Positions 7,701-18,579 of a stretch of 64,000 nt of DNA are shown in pieces. The first letter of the stretch is position 1; each line of letters starts with the position of its first letter. The notes beneath the pieces are model-generated. The model was not told the DNA's origin and ran no database searches. It saw nothing but the letters and a program-made list of their open reading frames with translations. Origin of the DNA: Brienomyrus brachyistius (lineage: Eukaryota > Chordata > Actinopteri > Osteoglossiformes > Mormyridae); NCBI RefSeq assembly GCF_023856365.1, contig NC_064544.1, forward strand, positions 25,024,399 to 25,088,398. Reading direction: 5' to 3'. Both the position numbers and the translations under genes were made by a program.

Positions 7701-9805
7701 GAAGAGCTAAGTCCAAATCAAAAATATATAATGTTAGGAAGGCTGACTTTAAGTGTATGAGACTAAAACTAGAAACTGTGAACTGGATGGAGTTAAATAA
7801 CAAAACTGTTGAAGAGGCCTGGGAATTTTTTAAAAGCACATTATTGCAAGTGCAAGAGGACTTCATACCTGTTTCCAGCAAGAATAAATCTAGGAAATTG
7901 CAACCTAGGTGGTTTACTAGGGAAATAAAGCATAAAGTAAGGAGGAAAAGGGCTTTGTTCCAGCAATGGAAAATAACTGATGATGACAGAATTAAGCAGG
8001 AATATCTAAGTCTACAGGCTGAGTTAAAAAATGATATTAGACGAGCTAAAAGAAATGTCGAAAGGATGGTTGCATTGGAAGCTAAGGATGACGTTAAAAG
8101 TTTCTTCCAGTATTTTAACTCTAAAAGAGCTCTAAAACCTGAAATTACTAATCTGCAGGATAGTAAGGGTCTTATAATAGTAAACGACATTGATATAGCA
8201 AATGAGTTCAATGATAGTTTTGCACGGGTATTCACTGTTGAGGACCTTAGTAATTTACCAGTTATTACCTATCCAGCATTGTCTATAGCTAATATATATA
8301 TAACTGAAGCAGATGTTTTGCAAAGCCTAGCTAAGCTCAAAATAAATAAATCACAGGGCCCTGATGGCATCTTACCTATAGTGTTAAAAGAGATGAGGGA
8401 TATTATTTGCCGACCCTTAACTTTACTGTTTCAAAAATCCTTATCTGAAGGTGTGGTACCTTCTGATTGGAAGCACGCCTTCATAACGCCTATTTTCAAA
8501 AAAGGGGATAGAAGTAATTTGTCTAACTATAGGCCAATCAGTCTAACTTGTATAACTGGTAAAGTTATGGAGGCTTTAATCAAAGAGAAAATGATAGATT
8601 ACCTGGACTCCAATAACATTTTGCGGGATAGCCAGCATGGATTTAGGAGAGGTAGATCCTGTTTAACAAATCTGTTGGAGTTTTTTGAGGAAGCTACTCA
8701 GGAAGTTGATGATAAGAAGGCCTATGATGTCATCTACTTAGATTTCCAAAAGGCTTTTGATGTTGTCCCCCACAAGAGGCTCCTACTTAAACTCAAAGCG
8801 ACTGGTATTTTAGGTACCGTAGCGACCTGGATTGATAACTGGTTAACAGATAGGAAACAGCGAGTAGTTATAAGAGGCACAATGTCACAGTGGGCTTGCG
8901 TTCATAGTGGGGTACCGCAGGGTTCGATTTTAGGACCACTATTGTTCCTAATTTACATAAATGATATGGATACCAATATATACAGTAAACTGGTGAAATT
9001 TGCAGATGACACCAAGGTGGGTGGTGTAGCATATACTGAATTAGTGGCTCAGCAGCTACAGCGGGATCTTGATTTAATTAGTGACTGGGCCGATACCTGG
9101 CAGATGAAATTTAACGTCGATAAATGTAAGGTACTCCATCTAGGGAGCAGAAATATAAAGTACAGGTATTTCATGGGTGTCACTGAAATAAAGGTAGCTG
9201 ATCATGAGAAAGACCTTGGTGTGTATGTTGATGCTTCCATGTCCCATTCTTGCCAGTGTGGGGAAGCAATAAAAAAGGCCAATAGGATGTTGGGGTATAT
9301 CTCCAGGTGTGTGGAGTTTAAGTCAAGGGAGGTAATGCTAAGATTATACAATTCCTTGGTGAGACCTCACCTAGAATATTGTGTGCAGGTTTGGTCACCA
9401 TATCTTAAAAAGGACATTGTGGCCTTAGAAAAGGTGCAGCGTAGGGCCACAAAAATGATTCCTGGTCTTAGAGGAATGTCATACGAGGAACGGTTACTTG
9501 AGCTAAATCTGTTCAGTCTCAAGCAAAGGAGATTGAGGGGGGACATGATCCAGGTATATAAGATTCTAACAGGTTTGGATGCTGTTCAACCAAATAGTTA
9601 CTTCAGCATTAGTTTAAATACACGAACTCGTGGCCATAGGTGGAAATTAGCGGGAGAACATTTCAAGCTGGATTTAAGGAAGCACTTCTTTACGCAGCGT
9701 GTAGTCAGAGTATGGAATAGCCTTCCTGATAATGTAGTGCAAGCTGAATCCTTGGGTTCCTTTAAATCAGAGCTAGATAAGATTTTAACGACTCTGAGCT
9801 ATTAG
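7622..9805 (+). CDS. CR1 ORF2 reverse transcriptase (endonuclease missing)
   Basis: A 727-codon open frame encoding the RT and C-terminal region of a CR1-type non-LTR retrotransposon. It would reverse-transcribe the element RNA at a nicked target. RT blocks are visible as KSQGPDGILPIVLK, FKKGDRSNLSNYRPISLT, GFRRGRSCLTNLLEF, YLDFQKAFDVVPH, SGVPQGSILGPLLF and the catalytic FADDTKVGG near residue 460. The C-terminal HLEYCVQVWSPYLKKDI and KVQRRATKMIPGLRG follow. The first ~25 residues come from the scrambled junction, and the APE endonuclease expected upstream is absent, so the copy is unlikely to be autonomous although this frame is undamaged. Confidence 0.85.
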   Translation: MVRPHLEYCVQVCSPYLKKVEVKFSVRRAKSKSKIYNVRKADFKCMRLKLETVNWMELNNKTVEEAWEFFKSTLLQVQEDFIPVSSKNKSRKLQPRWFTREIKHKVRRKRALFQQWKITDDDRIKQEYLSLQAELKNDIRRAKRNVERMVALEAKDDVKSFFQYFNSKRALKPEITNLQDSKGLIIVNDIDIANEFNDSFARVFTVEDLSNLPVITYPALSIANIYITEADVLQSLAKLKINKSQGPDGILPIVLKEMRDIICRPLTLLFQKSLSEGVVPSDWKHAFITPIFKKGDRSNLSNYRPISLTCITGKVMEALIKEKMIDYLDSNNILRDSQHGFRRGRSCLTNLLEFFEEATQEVDDKKAYDVIYLDFQKAFDVVPHKRLLLKLKATGILGTVATWIDNWLTDRKQRVVIRGTMSQWACVHSGVPQGSILGPLLFLIYINDMDTNIYSKLVKFADDTKVGGVAYTELVAQQLQRDLDLISDWADTWQMKFNVDKCKVLHLGSRNIKYRYFMGVTEIKVADHEKDLGVYVDASMSHSCQCGEAIKKANRMLGYISRCVEFKSREVMLRLYNSLVRPHLEYCVQVWSPYLKKDIVALEKVQRRATKMIPGLRGMSYEERLLELNLFSLKQRRLRGDMIQVYKILTGLDAVQPNSYFSISLNTRTRGHRWKLAGEHFKLDLRKHFFTQRVVRVWNSLPDNVVQAESLGSFKSELDKILTTLSY

Positions 9806-9889
9806 TTTAGTTCTCCCCAAGCGAGCTTGATGGGCCGAATGGCCTCCTCTCGTTTGTATAGTTCTTATGTTCTTATGTTCTTAAGGACA
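9806..9889 (+). repeat. CR1 3' end with octamer-like tail
   Basis: GATGGGCCGAATGGCCTCCT is followed by GTTCTTATGTTCTTATGTTC. The short tandem tail without poly(A) is characteristic of CR1-clade LINEs. The same end appears in reverse at 16434 and 60954. Confidence 0.9.
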
Positions 9890-10325
9890 TTGCTGCCTTG
9901 GAAAGGGTGTAACATAGGGCGACAAGAATGATTCCTGGTCTTAGAGGAATGTCTTATGAGAGGTTAGCTGACCTGAATTTGTTTAGCCTAAGGGAGCCTA
10001 AGGGGGGGATATGATCCAGGTATACAAGATTCTAACAGGTCTTGATGCTGTTCAGCCAGATGGCTATTTCAATATTTGTTTAAATACTGGAACTCGTGGC
10101 CATAGGTGGAAATTAGCAGGAGAACATTTTAAACTGAATTTAAGAAAGCACTTTACACAGTGTGTAGTTAGAGAATGGAATTGTCTTCCTGCTAGTGTAG
10201 TGCAAGATAAAAAACTGGGTTCCTTTAAATCAGAGCTAGATAAGATTTTAACAGCTATTATTTAAGGTCTCCCCAAACGAGCTTGATGGGCTGAATGGCC
10301 TCCTCTCCTTTGTAAGTTTATGTTG
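9890..10325 (+). mobile_element. Second, more diverged CR1 3' fragment
   Basis: Directly follows the previous tail. It encodes YKILTGLDAVQPDGYFNICL and KLGSFKSELDKILTAI and ends with CTTGATGGGCTGAATGGCCT. Compared with 9420-9850 it has many substitutions and an in-frame stop, so it belongs to another subfamily or an older insertion. Confidence 0.85.
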
Positions 10326-10385
10326 AGTCTCCCAGAGACTTTCTATATGTGTGATAGAGCCAAGCGAGCACTGTCATGGCAACTT

Positions 10386-10540
10386 TGGCTACGTTCACAC
10401 TGCCAGCTACATCGTTCAATTCCGATTTTTTGCTCAGATCAGATTTGTTTTTCTTGACGGTTCACATTCATACCTACAAGTGACCTGTATCTGACTGCAA
10501 TGTGAATGCATCGGTCCTCCGAAACATCACGCATGCGCAC
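10386..10540. mobile_element. DNA-transposon-like terminal fragment
   Basis: GGCTACGTTCACACTGCCAG resembles the terminus of short fish DNA transposons, and repeated ttcacatt/aatgtgaa motifs occur inside. It is truncated by, or inserted beside, the gypsy LTR. Superfamily not established. Confidence 0.35.
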
Positions 10541-10554
10541 ATTTCTTTTGGATT

Positions 10555-10649
10555 TCCCTACTGGCTTTTGGTATACCCGGCTCTGTAAATAAACAGCACT
10601 TGCTCTGCATTCAGGGGTCTGACTCTTCCCTGGTTTCTGGGCATGACAG
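10555..10649 (+). repeat. 3' part of the gypsy 5' LTR
   Basis: CCGGCTCTGTAAATAAACAG supplies the polyadenylation signal, and CTGGTTTCTGGGCATGACA ends in CA just before GAATACTTCGCC and the gag start ATGGACCCCGCGGACC at 10669. The upstream LTR half is missing or replaced by the DNA-transposon-like fragment. Confidence 0.65.
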
Positions 10650-10668
10650 AATACTTCGCCTCTATACC

Positions 10669-11520
10669 ATGGACCCCGCGGACCATTCATAGCTACAGCA
10701 GCAGGTAGACCAACTTACCATGCTTGTCACCCAGCTCCTGGGGGAACGAGCGTCCCAGGCGTCTCTACCTGCTTCGCCTCCCCAAGCGGCTGCCTCCATA
10801 CCCATGGCGATGCCTGAGAAGTACGATGGCAAACTCAATCACTGTCAGACATTGCATAATACAATGTGGGCTTTACATCGAGGAGCACCCTGAGCGCTTC
10901 ACAGAAGAGACTGCCTGGGTGTATTTTGTGATCTCGCTGCTCACCGGCCGGGCACGTGACTGGGCAATGGCTCTCTGGATAGATGACAGCCCGCTCCTCG
11001 ATTCGGCATGTGATTTCCAGCAAGCCTTTAAAAGGATATTCAATCTCCCCGCTGTCGGACACAGCCTGGGAGAGCGGCTCTTCGAACTTAAAGCAGGGAA
11101 CCCGCACCGTCGTAGAATTTGCCCTGGAATTCCGGACTCTCGCAGCAGGACTCCGCTGGCCGGAGGACTGCCTCCGCATCATTTACCGTTGTGCTCTGAA
11201 CCCGGAAGTACAAGACAAACTGACGTCACATGGGTCGACGCTGTCATTTGAGGATTATATTGGGCTTTCTGTCAATCTGGACAACAGTATCCGGGAGCTT
11301 CGTCGCAGGCACCCCCCACCTGACCGCGACGCCCATACAACCGCCTGTCTGGGAGGAACATTCCGAACCCATGCAGCTGGGACGCATCCGACTCACCTCT
11401 GCTGAATGCGCAAGTAATGGGTTGTGCCTCTACTGTGGAGAGGCAGGACACCTACGCATTTGCCCCATCCAACCGTCGCAGCATGAAGCACGTGTAGGAA
11501 TTATTAGCTCAGGTAAATTT
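10669..11520 (+). pseudogene. Gypsy gag with one zinc knuckle
   Basis: Starts MDPADHS and stops almost at once. Gag blocks appear in shifting frames: IPMAMPEKYDGK, EEHPERFTEETAWVYFVISL, LLTGRARDWAMALW, VEFALEFRTLAAGLRWPED and LTSAECASNGLCLYCGEAGH. The last is a nucleocapsid zinc knuckle, CX2CX4HX3C here, one residue short of the usual HX4C spacing. Gag would form the particle and bind element RNA. Several frameshifts (for example near 10850 and 11100) make it non-functional. Confidence 0.8.
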
Positions 11521-13165
11521 TAATATCTCCACCAAAATGTTTTGAAATTAATTAACTTTTAATTAATTATTATTTAATGCTGATTATTAACCAATTGTTA
11601 TGCCGAATGGTCGGCTCCTCCAAACTCAATTGCGAATCCCCGATATCTGTTAATGTGAGACTTAAATGGGATTCATTAATAACCAGTATCGCTTAATAAC
11701 CTGGGTTAGTAGGCTCGTCCAGCGAGCTGCGTCACCAGGTAATGTAAACGATCGGTAGCGAAGCTCCCCTCATGGCCGATGAGAGAGAGTCTCGCAATAT
11801 TTTAGGCGAGTTTGAGGCTTCGGAGCATAGGATCGCACAGAGGCAGGGACTATTGTGAGCACTCAATGACGGAGGCTGAAGTTGTGTAAAAGACATGCAT
11901 TTATTCCTACAACTAACATAAGACAGACATTACACCTAACAAACAATAAACATGAAATAACGGAATAGACACAAACAATGTAATCATGAAAATGCAATGA
12001 CCAGATTTAAAACGAGTAACCTAAAAAGGGAAAAACTGTTCTGCAAAGCAAGCAGTTTTGTGGAAATAGAAAAGGAATATAGCAGGTGAATAGGACAGTT
12101 TAGGTTATTAGGAATGAAAGGAAGTTGGTTTAATTGGCTGCAGGAAAGGGGGGGGGGTCTTGGCAGTTGGTTGCAGTGGCTGATGAGCTGATGGGTGATG
12201 GCATTCAGGGAGGCACGGTGTTTGCAGCGGTGGTTGGAGTGAAACCCCTCTGATTCTCTCTCCCGGTGAAGCTTGGGCTGGGTTGCAGTTCTCTGTCCAG
12301 CTGGGTTTTCACTGACAGGTTTCAGGAGGGCTTCTTGTGGGCTTCCCTTCTCCTGGGCTGATGTTCTCTGCCTCTCTTCGGGCTGATGGTCTTTTATTGC
12401 TCCTCCCTTCTGTTTCTCCTCTCTTCTCTTCTCCTGGCTTTGATCTGAGGTGCCAGGTTTATAGTGTAATGTTCGTGAATAGGAGTGACCAGGAATTCGA
12501 CTCCTGGACCAATGACTGACCATCCATTTGGCGGTCTTTTGGAAGGGATCAGTATCAGTCCTTTTGAGATTTATGACCAGACTGATTCTCATGTCAACAG
12601 CACATCTTACCCTTAGATAGGCATGGTAGAATACAAAGAGCTTACTAACGGCCACAAGGATCAGATAAGGCCACTAAGGAATGTGGAAGAGAAAGGGGGG
12701 GGGGGGTTTGTCAAACAAAGAAAAAGAATCTCTGAAAGTTAAGACACATACAAGCATAACCTGTACATATCTGTATATTGAGACTAGTATTCAAGAGTAA
12801 ATAAATACACAGATATACAAAAGCCAAACTTAAAAGAAACTTTCTTTGGGGTGTTAGTCTGTTTGGTGAGTGGTACGTAAGGCAGGATGTCTGGGGAGGG
12901 GGTTGTATGCCAAGTCGAGCGACCCCTGTCCTTGAGGTCCACTCTGCTGTCTGTAGGTCATTAAAACTTTGAGAAGTAAAAGTTGGGGTGCTGGCCTCCC
13001 TTGTTATCTGTGTGTGTTTAAGTGTGTCTGTGTGTGTGGGGTCACGAAACCCCCTTTGAGGCCTTGGCCAATGTGTGCCTCTCGTACCAGGGTAGGCCTT
13101 GTTTCAGGCCACCTGGAATTTAAGCTTGGTGAAATGTGCATGTGTGATCCTACACATGTCAAGGT
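11521..13165. other. Unidentified ~1.65 kb insertion between gag and protease
   Basis: The gypsy protein is interrupted after ARVGIISS and resumes at QVSVPVVVNWGEEN. The inserted DNA contains AATAAA on the minus strand (11899-11905 region), a polypurine-like AGAAAGGGGGGGGGG at 12690, and a 223-codon minus-strand frame (12655-11984) of low complexity. I recognise no protein domain. It could be an LTR or LTR-element fragment in minus orientation, but terminal repeats and a TSD were not found. Confidence 0.4.
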
Positions 13166-13221
13166 AGGCTTGTGCACTATAATGGGGATTTCACTAGCCC
13201 AGGTGTCTGTGCCAGTGGTAG

Positions 13222-13500
13222 TAAACTGGGGGGAAGAGAACGTCATACTTGCGCTCTGGCCGATTTGGGGGCGGCGGGGAACTTCATGGACCTGGTATTA
13301 GCCCATGAGCTTAGAATTCCCTTGCAGGTTCTCTCCAACCGCATTGCGGTGCTAGATGTCAGTGGAGAGCTGCTGCAAGATGGCCAGGTGAGCCACCATA
13401 CAGGCCCAGTTAAGGTATGGGTAAGTGTGTCCCATGTTGAGACCCTCGATTTCCTGGTTCTTCCCAGAACAAAGGACTGCCTCATCCTAGGTCACCCATA
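13222..13500 (+). pseudogene. Gypsy aspartic protease
   Basis: The block ADLGAAGNFMDLVLA corresponds to the D-S/T-G-A active site of retroelement proteases. Ser is replaced by Leu here, which would abolish activity. It ends with LPRTKDCLILGHP, the usual flap-distal motif (I-L-G) of gypsy proteases. The protease would cleave Gag-Pol. Confidence 0.8.
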
Positions 13501-13599
13501 GCTGAGGCATCGCAACCCCAGGATTGACTGGAAGTCAGGTGAGATCACCGCCTGGCCCTCCCAATGTCTCCAACAATGTGTAGCTCTGCCGTACTGTGC

Positions 13600-14440
13600 C
13601 TCATCGATCGAGAGCCCTGAGCCCGAGGACCTCACCCAGATTCCGGGGTACTACTCGGACTATCAATATGCTTTCAATAAGGCACTCTCCTTCCGACTTC
13701 CGCATCAAGAGTGTGACTGTGCAATTGACCTCCTTGAGGGGTTTCCCCTTCCCAAGGGTCGTCTCTATCCATTGTCTGTGAAGGAGGTGGCGGCCATGGA
13801 GACATATGTAAGTGAGGGGCTAAAACAAGATATCATCCACTCCTCCACCCAGTTACTGCGAGATTCTTTTTCATAAAGAAAAAGGATGGGGGCCTCCGTC
13901 CATGCATTGACTACCGAGCCCTCAACGGCATCACTGTGAAAAGGCGGGAACCCCTTCCGTTGATCCCTGTCGGCGTTTGAAGAGCTTCATGAAGCCACTG
14001 TGTTCAGCAAACAAGATCTTTGCAGTGCCTATAATTTAGCGAGGATTCAAAAGGGGGATGAATGGAAAACATTGTTTATCACCAACACAGGACAATATGA
14101 ATACCTCGTTATACCTTATGGTTTCGCTAACAGCCTTTCTATATTCCAGTCTTTCATGTATACTGTCTTCACGGGACATGGTTAACAAGTTTATAGTGGT
14201 GTACATTGATGGCATCTTGATCTACTCCCCGTCCTTCTCTCAACATGTCAACCATGTACGACAAGTCCTCCAGAGACTCCGAGAGTACCACTTCTTTGCC
14301 AAAGGAGAGAAGTGCAGTTCCTGAGTTACACCATTCGGCCCGGAGTGGTTGCCATGGACGAGAGAAAGGTGGCTGCTGTCCAACAGTGGCTACCTCCCCG
14401 CACAGTTAAAGAACTACAATGATTTTTAGGGTTTGCTAAT
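13600..14440 (+). pseudogene. Gypsy reverse transcriptase
   Basis: Pieces of the RT are [59 protein letters not shown] and [20 protein letters not shown]. The catalytic Y-x-D-D box reads YIDG, so the second Asp is lost. Stops and frame changes occur after the DSFS and FTGHG segments and elsewhere. It would copy element RNA into DNA; this copy cannot. Confidence 0.85.
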
Positions 14441-15062
14441 TTCTACCACTGTTTCATCCGTAACTTTAGTCAAGTCACTGCAACCCTCACATCGCTCCCT
14501 TGAGGATCTGGGTCCCGCCTAGTCTGGACACCTGAAACCGACAGAGCCTTTCGCCGTCTAAAACAAGCATTCTGCCCCATGCTCCAACAACCCTGCCCTG
14601 AGAACCCCTTCGAGGTCAAGGTGGATCCCTCAGAAGCCAGGGTTGGAGCCATCCTCCTCCAACGGAACCAGGTAACTGGTCGTTGCCACCTATGTGCATT
14701 TAAAAAAAAAAAAACTGTCTCCCACAGAACGCAACTATGACATGGGAGGCAGGGAACTGCTGGCTATCAAACTGGTACTGGAAGAGTGAAAACACTGGCT
14801 TGAGGGGACCCATTACCCCTTTCTGGTGTATACCGAGTATCGGAACCTTGAGTACCTACAGGGGGTGAAAAGGCTGAACCCACGCCAGGCCCACTGGGCT
14901 ATGTTCTTTGCCAGGTTCGACTTTAAAGTGACTTACCTTCCGGGAAAGAAGAATGTTAAAGCCGATGCCCTTTCTCTCAATTTGACCCACCTGAAACCTT
15001 CTCACAAGCCGAGTCCATGCTGTCTCCGTCCTGCTTCGCTGCCACCATCTCTTGGTCAGTAG
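14441..15062 (+). pseudogene. Gypsy RNase H region
   Basis: Starts after FLGFANFYHCFIRNFSQVTA and contains WTPETDRAFRRLKQAF, FEVKVDPSEARVGAILLQRN (first catalytic Asp region) and [20 protein letters not shown] (last motif). A run of A at 14701-14713 and several stops break it. The 1-base-scale damage is spread throughout, indicating old neutral decay. Confidence 0.8.
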
Positions 15063-15099
15063 AAGAGATTATTTGCATCGCCAACGAATGCTCAGCACC

Positions 15100-15870
15100 C
15101 CCAGCAGGATGCCTGATGGATTGGTTGTACATCCCAAGTCCTCATCGGACAGCCATTATCAGTTGAGTGCACACCTCCCATAGCTCAGGACACCCCGGCA
15201 TCACGCAACACTTGGTGGCCCGTCAATATTGGTGGCCCGGCTGGAGGGAAGCGGTGGAAAGGTATGTCGTGTCTTGTCCAGAATGCTCCCAACTTAAATC
15301 ATCCCATCTGCCTCCAGCCAGCCTTCTCCAACCCTTACCAGTCCAGTCTCAGCCCTGGTCCCATTTGGCGATGGACTTTATAACAGACCTCCCTGCCTCA
15401 CAAGGTAACACCACCATATTGACCATTGTGGATAGATCGCACTCCCCAAGCTCCGTAATGCTTCTGACCTTGCCGAGATCCTTATTACCTGGATCTTCCG
15501 GTATTATGGCCTTCCAGAGGATGTCATCTCCGACCGAGGCCCTCAGTTCGCCTCCCGCGTGTTTCGTGCCCTGTGTACCAAGTTAAAGATCTCTTTCAGT
15601 CTTCCTTCCGCTTATCATCCTCAATCCAATGGCCTGGCTGAACAGACCAATCAAGAGGTAACTGAAGTTCTACGGCTTCTCTGTAAGGATAAACCCACCG
15701 AGTGGGCTACACATCTCGTTTGGACAGATTATGCATTGAACACTCAGGTGAGCCCCATAACCCACATTTCTCCCTTCCAGTGTGTTCAAGGGTACTCTCC
15801 CTCACTCTTCCCATGGGAGGGAACTACCGGAGATGTACCCCGAGTCGAGGACTGGTACTGCAGGGCCTGA
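15100..15870 (+). pseudogene. Gypsy integrase
   Basis: The zinc-binding H-H-C-C domain appears as VHTSHSSGHPGITQHLVARQ and YVVSCPECSQLKSSHLPPAS. The catalytic core follows with SHLAMDFITDLPASQGNTTI (first Asp), the second Asp region in a shifted frame near 15530, and LPSAYHPQSNGLAEQTNQEV (catalytic Glu). It would insert the element cDNA. A frameshift between the first Asp and the Glu region disables this copy. Confidence 0.85.
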
Positions 15871-15959
15871 GAGGTTTGGCACCGTACCCAGCAGACCCTG
15901 ATAAGCAACCCAACTGAAGACCCAGGCTGACCATGGACAACGTCCCGCCCTATCTTACC

Positions 15960-16155
15960 ATGTGTGTCAGAGGGTATGGATGGTTCCAAGGTCTACCAAG
16001 TCCGGGCACTTCTGAACTCTTGTTGGTGTGCTGGAGTTTTGCAGTACTTGGTGGACGGGGAGGGCTTTGGCCCTGAAGAGCAGTCCTGGGTGGTGGGCTA
16101 AGACATTTTGGATCCCTCCATGATCGTGGACTTCCATTGATGGCATCCATCCCAG
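15960..16155 (+). pseudogene. Chromodomain at the gypsy integrase C-terminus
   Basis: [20 protein letters not shown] is followed by [17 protein letters not shown] and DILDPSMIVDFH. The aromatic W near EEQSW fits the chromodomain fold that targets chromoviruses to modified histones. The Trp of the usual LVxWEGY core is Gly here and a stop follows WVVG. Confidence 0.7.
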
Positions 16156-16189
16156 TACCATCACACCCCAAAGGGAAAGGCAACGCAGC

Positions 16190-16433
16190 AACATGCTGAA
16201 TATGTTATCACCTACATGCTTCACCGGGCTTACACATAGCAGCAGTGAGATCCATGTTTTTGACTCCTCCGGTGATTTTAATACCATCAAACCACCTTTA
16301 TTGGGAGAAACTCAGGAAGATGCAAGTTCAGGAACCATTGCTGTCTTGGCTATCAGACTACCTATTTGGCATGCTACAGTACATGAGACTGTAGGGGCAC
16401 CTCAGGGGACTGTACCATCACCTTTTTTAAGTA
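16190..16433 (+). mobile_element. L2/Rex1-type LINE RT fragment, left part
   Basis: The frame reads FDSSGDFNTIKPPLLGETQE and VHETVGAPQGTVPSPFLS, corresponding to RT blocks around the first catalytic Asp and the G-x-P-Q-G box. It is interrupted here by the antisense CR1 copy and continues at 17495. Confidence 0.75.
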
Positions 16434-17488
16434 CATAAGAACATAAGAACTATACAAACGAGAGGAGGCCATTCGGCCCATCAAGCTCGCTTGGGGAGAA
16501 CTAAACTAATAGCTCAGAGTTGTTAAAATCTTATCTAGCTCTGATTTAAAGGAACCCAAGGATTCAGCTTGCACTACGTTATCAGGAAGACTATTCCATA
16601 CTCTGACTATGTGCTGTGTAAAGAAGTGCTTCCTTAAATCCAGCTTGAAATGTTCTCCCGCTAATTTCCACCTATGGCCACGAGTTCGTGTATTTAAACT
16701 AATGCTGAAGTAACTATTTGGTTGAACAGCATCCAAACCTGTTAGAATCTTATATACCTGGATCATGTCCCCCCTCAGTCTCCTTTGCTTGAGACTGAAC
16801 AGATTTAGCTCAAGTAACCGTTCCTCGTATGACATTCCTCTAAGACCAGGAATCATTTTTGTGGCCCTACGCTGCACCTTTTCTAAGGCCACAATGTCCT
16901 TTTTAAGATATGGTGACCAAACCTGCACACAATACTCTAGGTGAGGTCTCACCAAGGAATTGTATAATCTTAGCATTACCTCCCTTGACTTATACTCCAC
17001 ACACCTGGAGATATACCCCAACATCCTATTGGCCTTTTTTATTGCTTCCCCACACTGGCGAGAATGGGACATGGAAGCATCAACATACACACCAAGGTCT
17101 TTCTCATGATCAGCTACCTGTATTTCAGTGACATCCATGAAATACCTGTACTTTATATTTCTGCTCCCTAGATGGAGTACCTTACATTTATCGACGTTAA
17201 ATTTCATCTGCCAGGTATCAGCCCAGTCACTAATTAAATCAAGATCCCGCTGTAGCTGCTGAGCCGCTAATTCAGTATCTGCTACACCACCCACCTTGGT
17301 GTCATCTGCAAATTTCACCAGTTTACTGTATATATTGGTATCCATATCATTTATGTAAATTAGGAACAATAGTGGTCCTAAAATTGAACCCTGCGGTACC
17401 CCACTATGAACGCAGGCCCACTGTGACATTGTGCCTGTAACTACTCGCTGTTTCCTATCTGTTAACCAGTTATCAATCCATCCAGATT
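16434..17488 (-). mobile_element. CR1 LINE, 5'-truncated, inserted in L2
   Basis: The minus strand encodes 307 codons from MSQWACVHSGVPQGSILGPL through FADDTKVGGVADTELAAQQL to FKSELDKILTTLSY, then the CR1 tail (CATAAGAACATAAGAA at 16436). The frame is open but starts inside the RT, so only the palm to C-terminus remains. It is very close to the copies at 7.6-9.9 and 61-62.5 kb. It splits an L2 fragment, giving relative age: L2 first, CR1 later. Confidence 0.92.
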
Positions 17489-17494
17489 TTTGTT

Positions 17495-18062
17495 CACATT
17501 CTATACTTAATTTCAGAGGTTTTCAAAATACCTTCTATTAGAGTTATCAAAGACGAACAGGAGTCAGAATAAAGGGGTGTGCAACTGAGTGGTGTGAGCT
17601 GAACCAGCTGCAGCTCAACATCTTGGAGACAATTGAAATGGTGGTAGATTTCAGGACATTGACGTCCCAAGACACCAGTTTCCATCAAGGCAACAAAAGT
17701 GGAGAGTGCAGGACAACGACTACCTGTGAGTGCAACAAGCTCCATTGGAGTAGAAACACCAAGGCATCATACAGAAAAAAAGCCAGTTATTCCTGCTGAA
17801 GAGACTTCAACGTATGCAACAAGATGCTAGACATATTCTCCCACGTGGTAGTAGCCAGTGCCATCTTGTACACTATAGTGTGTTAGGGCAGTAGATGCCA
17901 GAAGGCTTATCAAGCTCATCAGGAGGGCTGGCTCAGGGCTGGGAATGGAGCTGGACTTCCTGGTTACTGTGACTGAGAAGATGCTGTGCAAACTTGCTCG
18001 CATCCTGGGCAACCCCTCCCATCCTCTGCACTGCACCCTGAACACTAATAAAAGCTTATTTT
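17495..18062 (+). mobile_element. L2/Rex1-type LINE fragment, right part
   Basis: Broken frames around IKDEQESE, WCELNQLQLNILETIEMVVD and a terminal part ending near CCTCCCATCCTCTGCACTGC match the RT C-terminal region seen intact at 27.8-28.5 kb. Numerous stops show it is older than the CR1 inserted into it. Confidence 0.7.
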
Positions 18063-18146
18063 ATCTGCACATTACTTTGTATTTCTCCACTTTATAGTAC
18101 CTATTTCAGCACAGCATGGCACAGGTCGGGAAAAGAAGGTGACGAT

Positions 18147-18495
18147 TGGTGGAGTACACCGACTCCACCGGGTCCGTAGATGAGAAGAGATCACCCGGAA
18201 GCGTGGATGAGTTGTCCAATAACCTTTTATTCCAACAGATCGATCTGGAAACTCTGCGACACACCGTATCCCAACAGAGTTCGACTTCCTTGTTGTTCAT
18301 GTTTGTCTTATACCCCTTCTACAAGTAGCCCCTGTCCGTACTTTTACACTTTCTGGAAATTTTGCCTTATCTGGTACACCATGTTGTTCTCCTTTGCCTA
18401 GCAACTGTCACCCCAGCCTGCGTCAATAGATTAGCTTTGGTATGCACAGAGCCTCCCTATATATCCTTGGTCCCCTGCAGATATCGCTCTCCACA
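18147..18495 (-). repeat. 3' LTR of the tRNA-Pro ERV
   Basis: About 349 bp, read on the minus strand from TGTGGAGAGCGATATCTGCA to GGTGTACTCCACCA. It contains AATAAAAGG at about 18226 on the minus strand. It aligns with the 5' LTR (24548-24869 plus 34456-34499). Differences include a missing TGATTC-containing segment after TTTATTCC, so the LTRs have diverged since insertion. Confidence 0.92.
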
Positions 18496-18512
18496 ATTCC
18501 CTCTTTTGATCT
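18496..18512 (-). promoter_or_regulatory. Polypurine tract of the tRNA-Pro ERV
   Basis: On the minus strand AGATCAAAAGAGGGAATT directly precedes the 3' LTR, the expected place for the purine-rich plus-strand primer. Confidence 0.75.
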
Positions 18513-18579
18513 CTGAAAAGAGATCACCTGTGTGATTGGGGAATTGCGACTCCTCCTTTTTATCTCCGCGAGGAGATCA

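Larger units (their letters stand above)
10555..16185 (+). mobile_element. Decayed Ty3/gypsy chromovirus (sushi-like)
   Basis: The domains appear in the canonical order gag (zinc knuckle), protease, RT, RNase H, integrase, chromodomain. That order plus the C-terminal chromodomain identifies a chromovirus. A 3' LTR was not found; the coding remains end near 16150 and L2 sequence follows. A ~1.65 kb insertion separates gag from protease. Every coding block has stops or frameshifts, so the element is dead. Confidence 0.85.

Noticed and set aside
11984..12655. 223-codon minus-strand frame
   Set aside because: Low-complexity composition, no domain, lies in an unidentified insertion; open by chance as far as can be seen.
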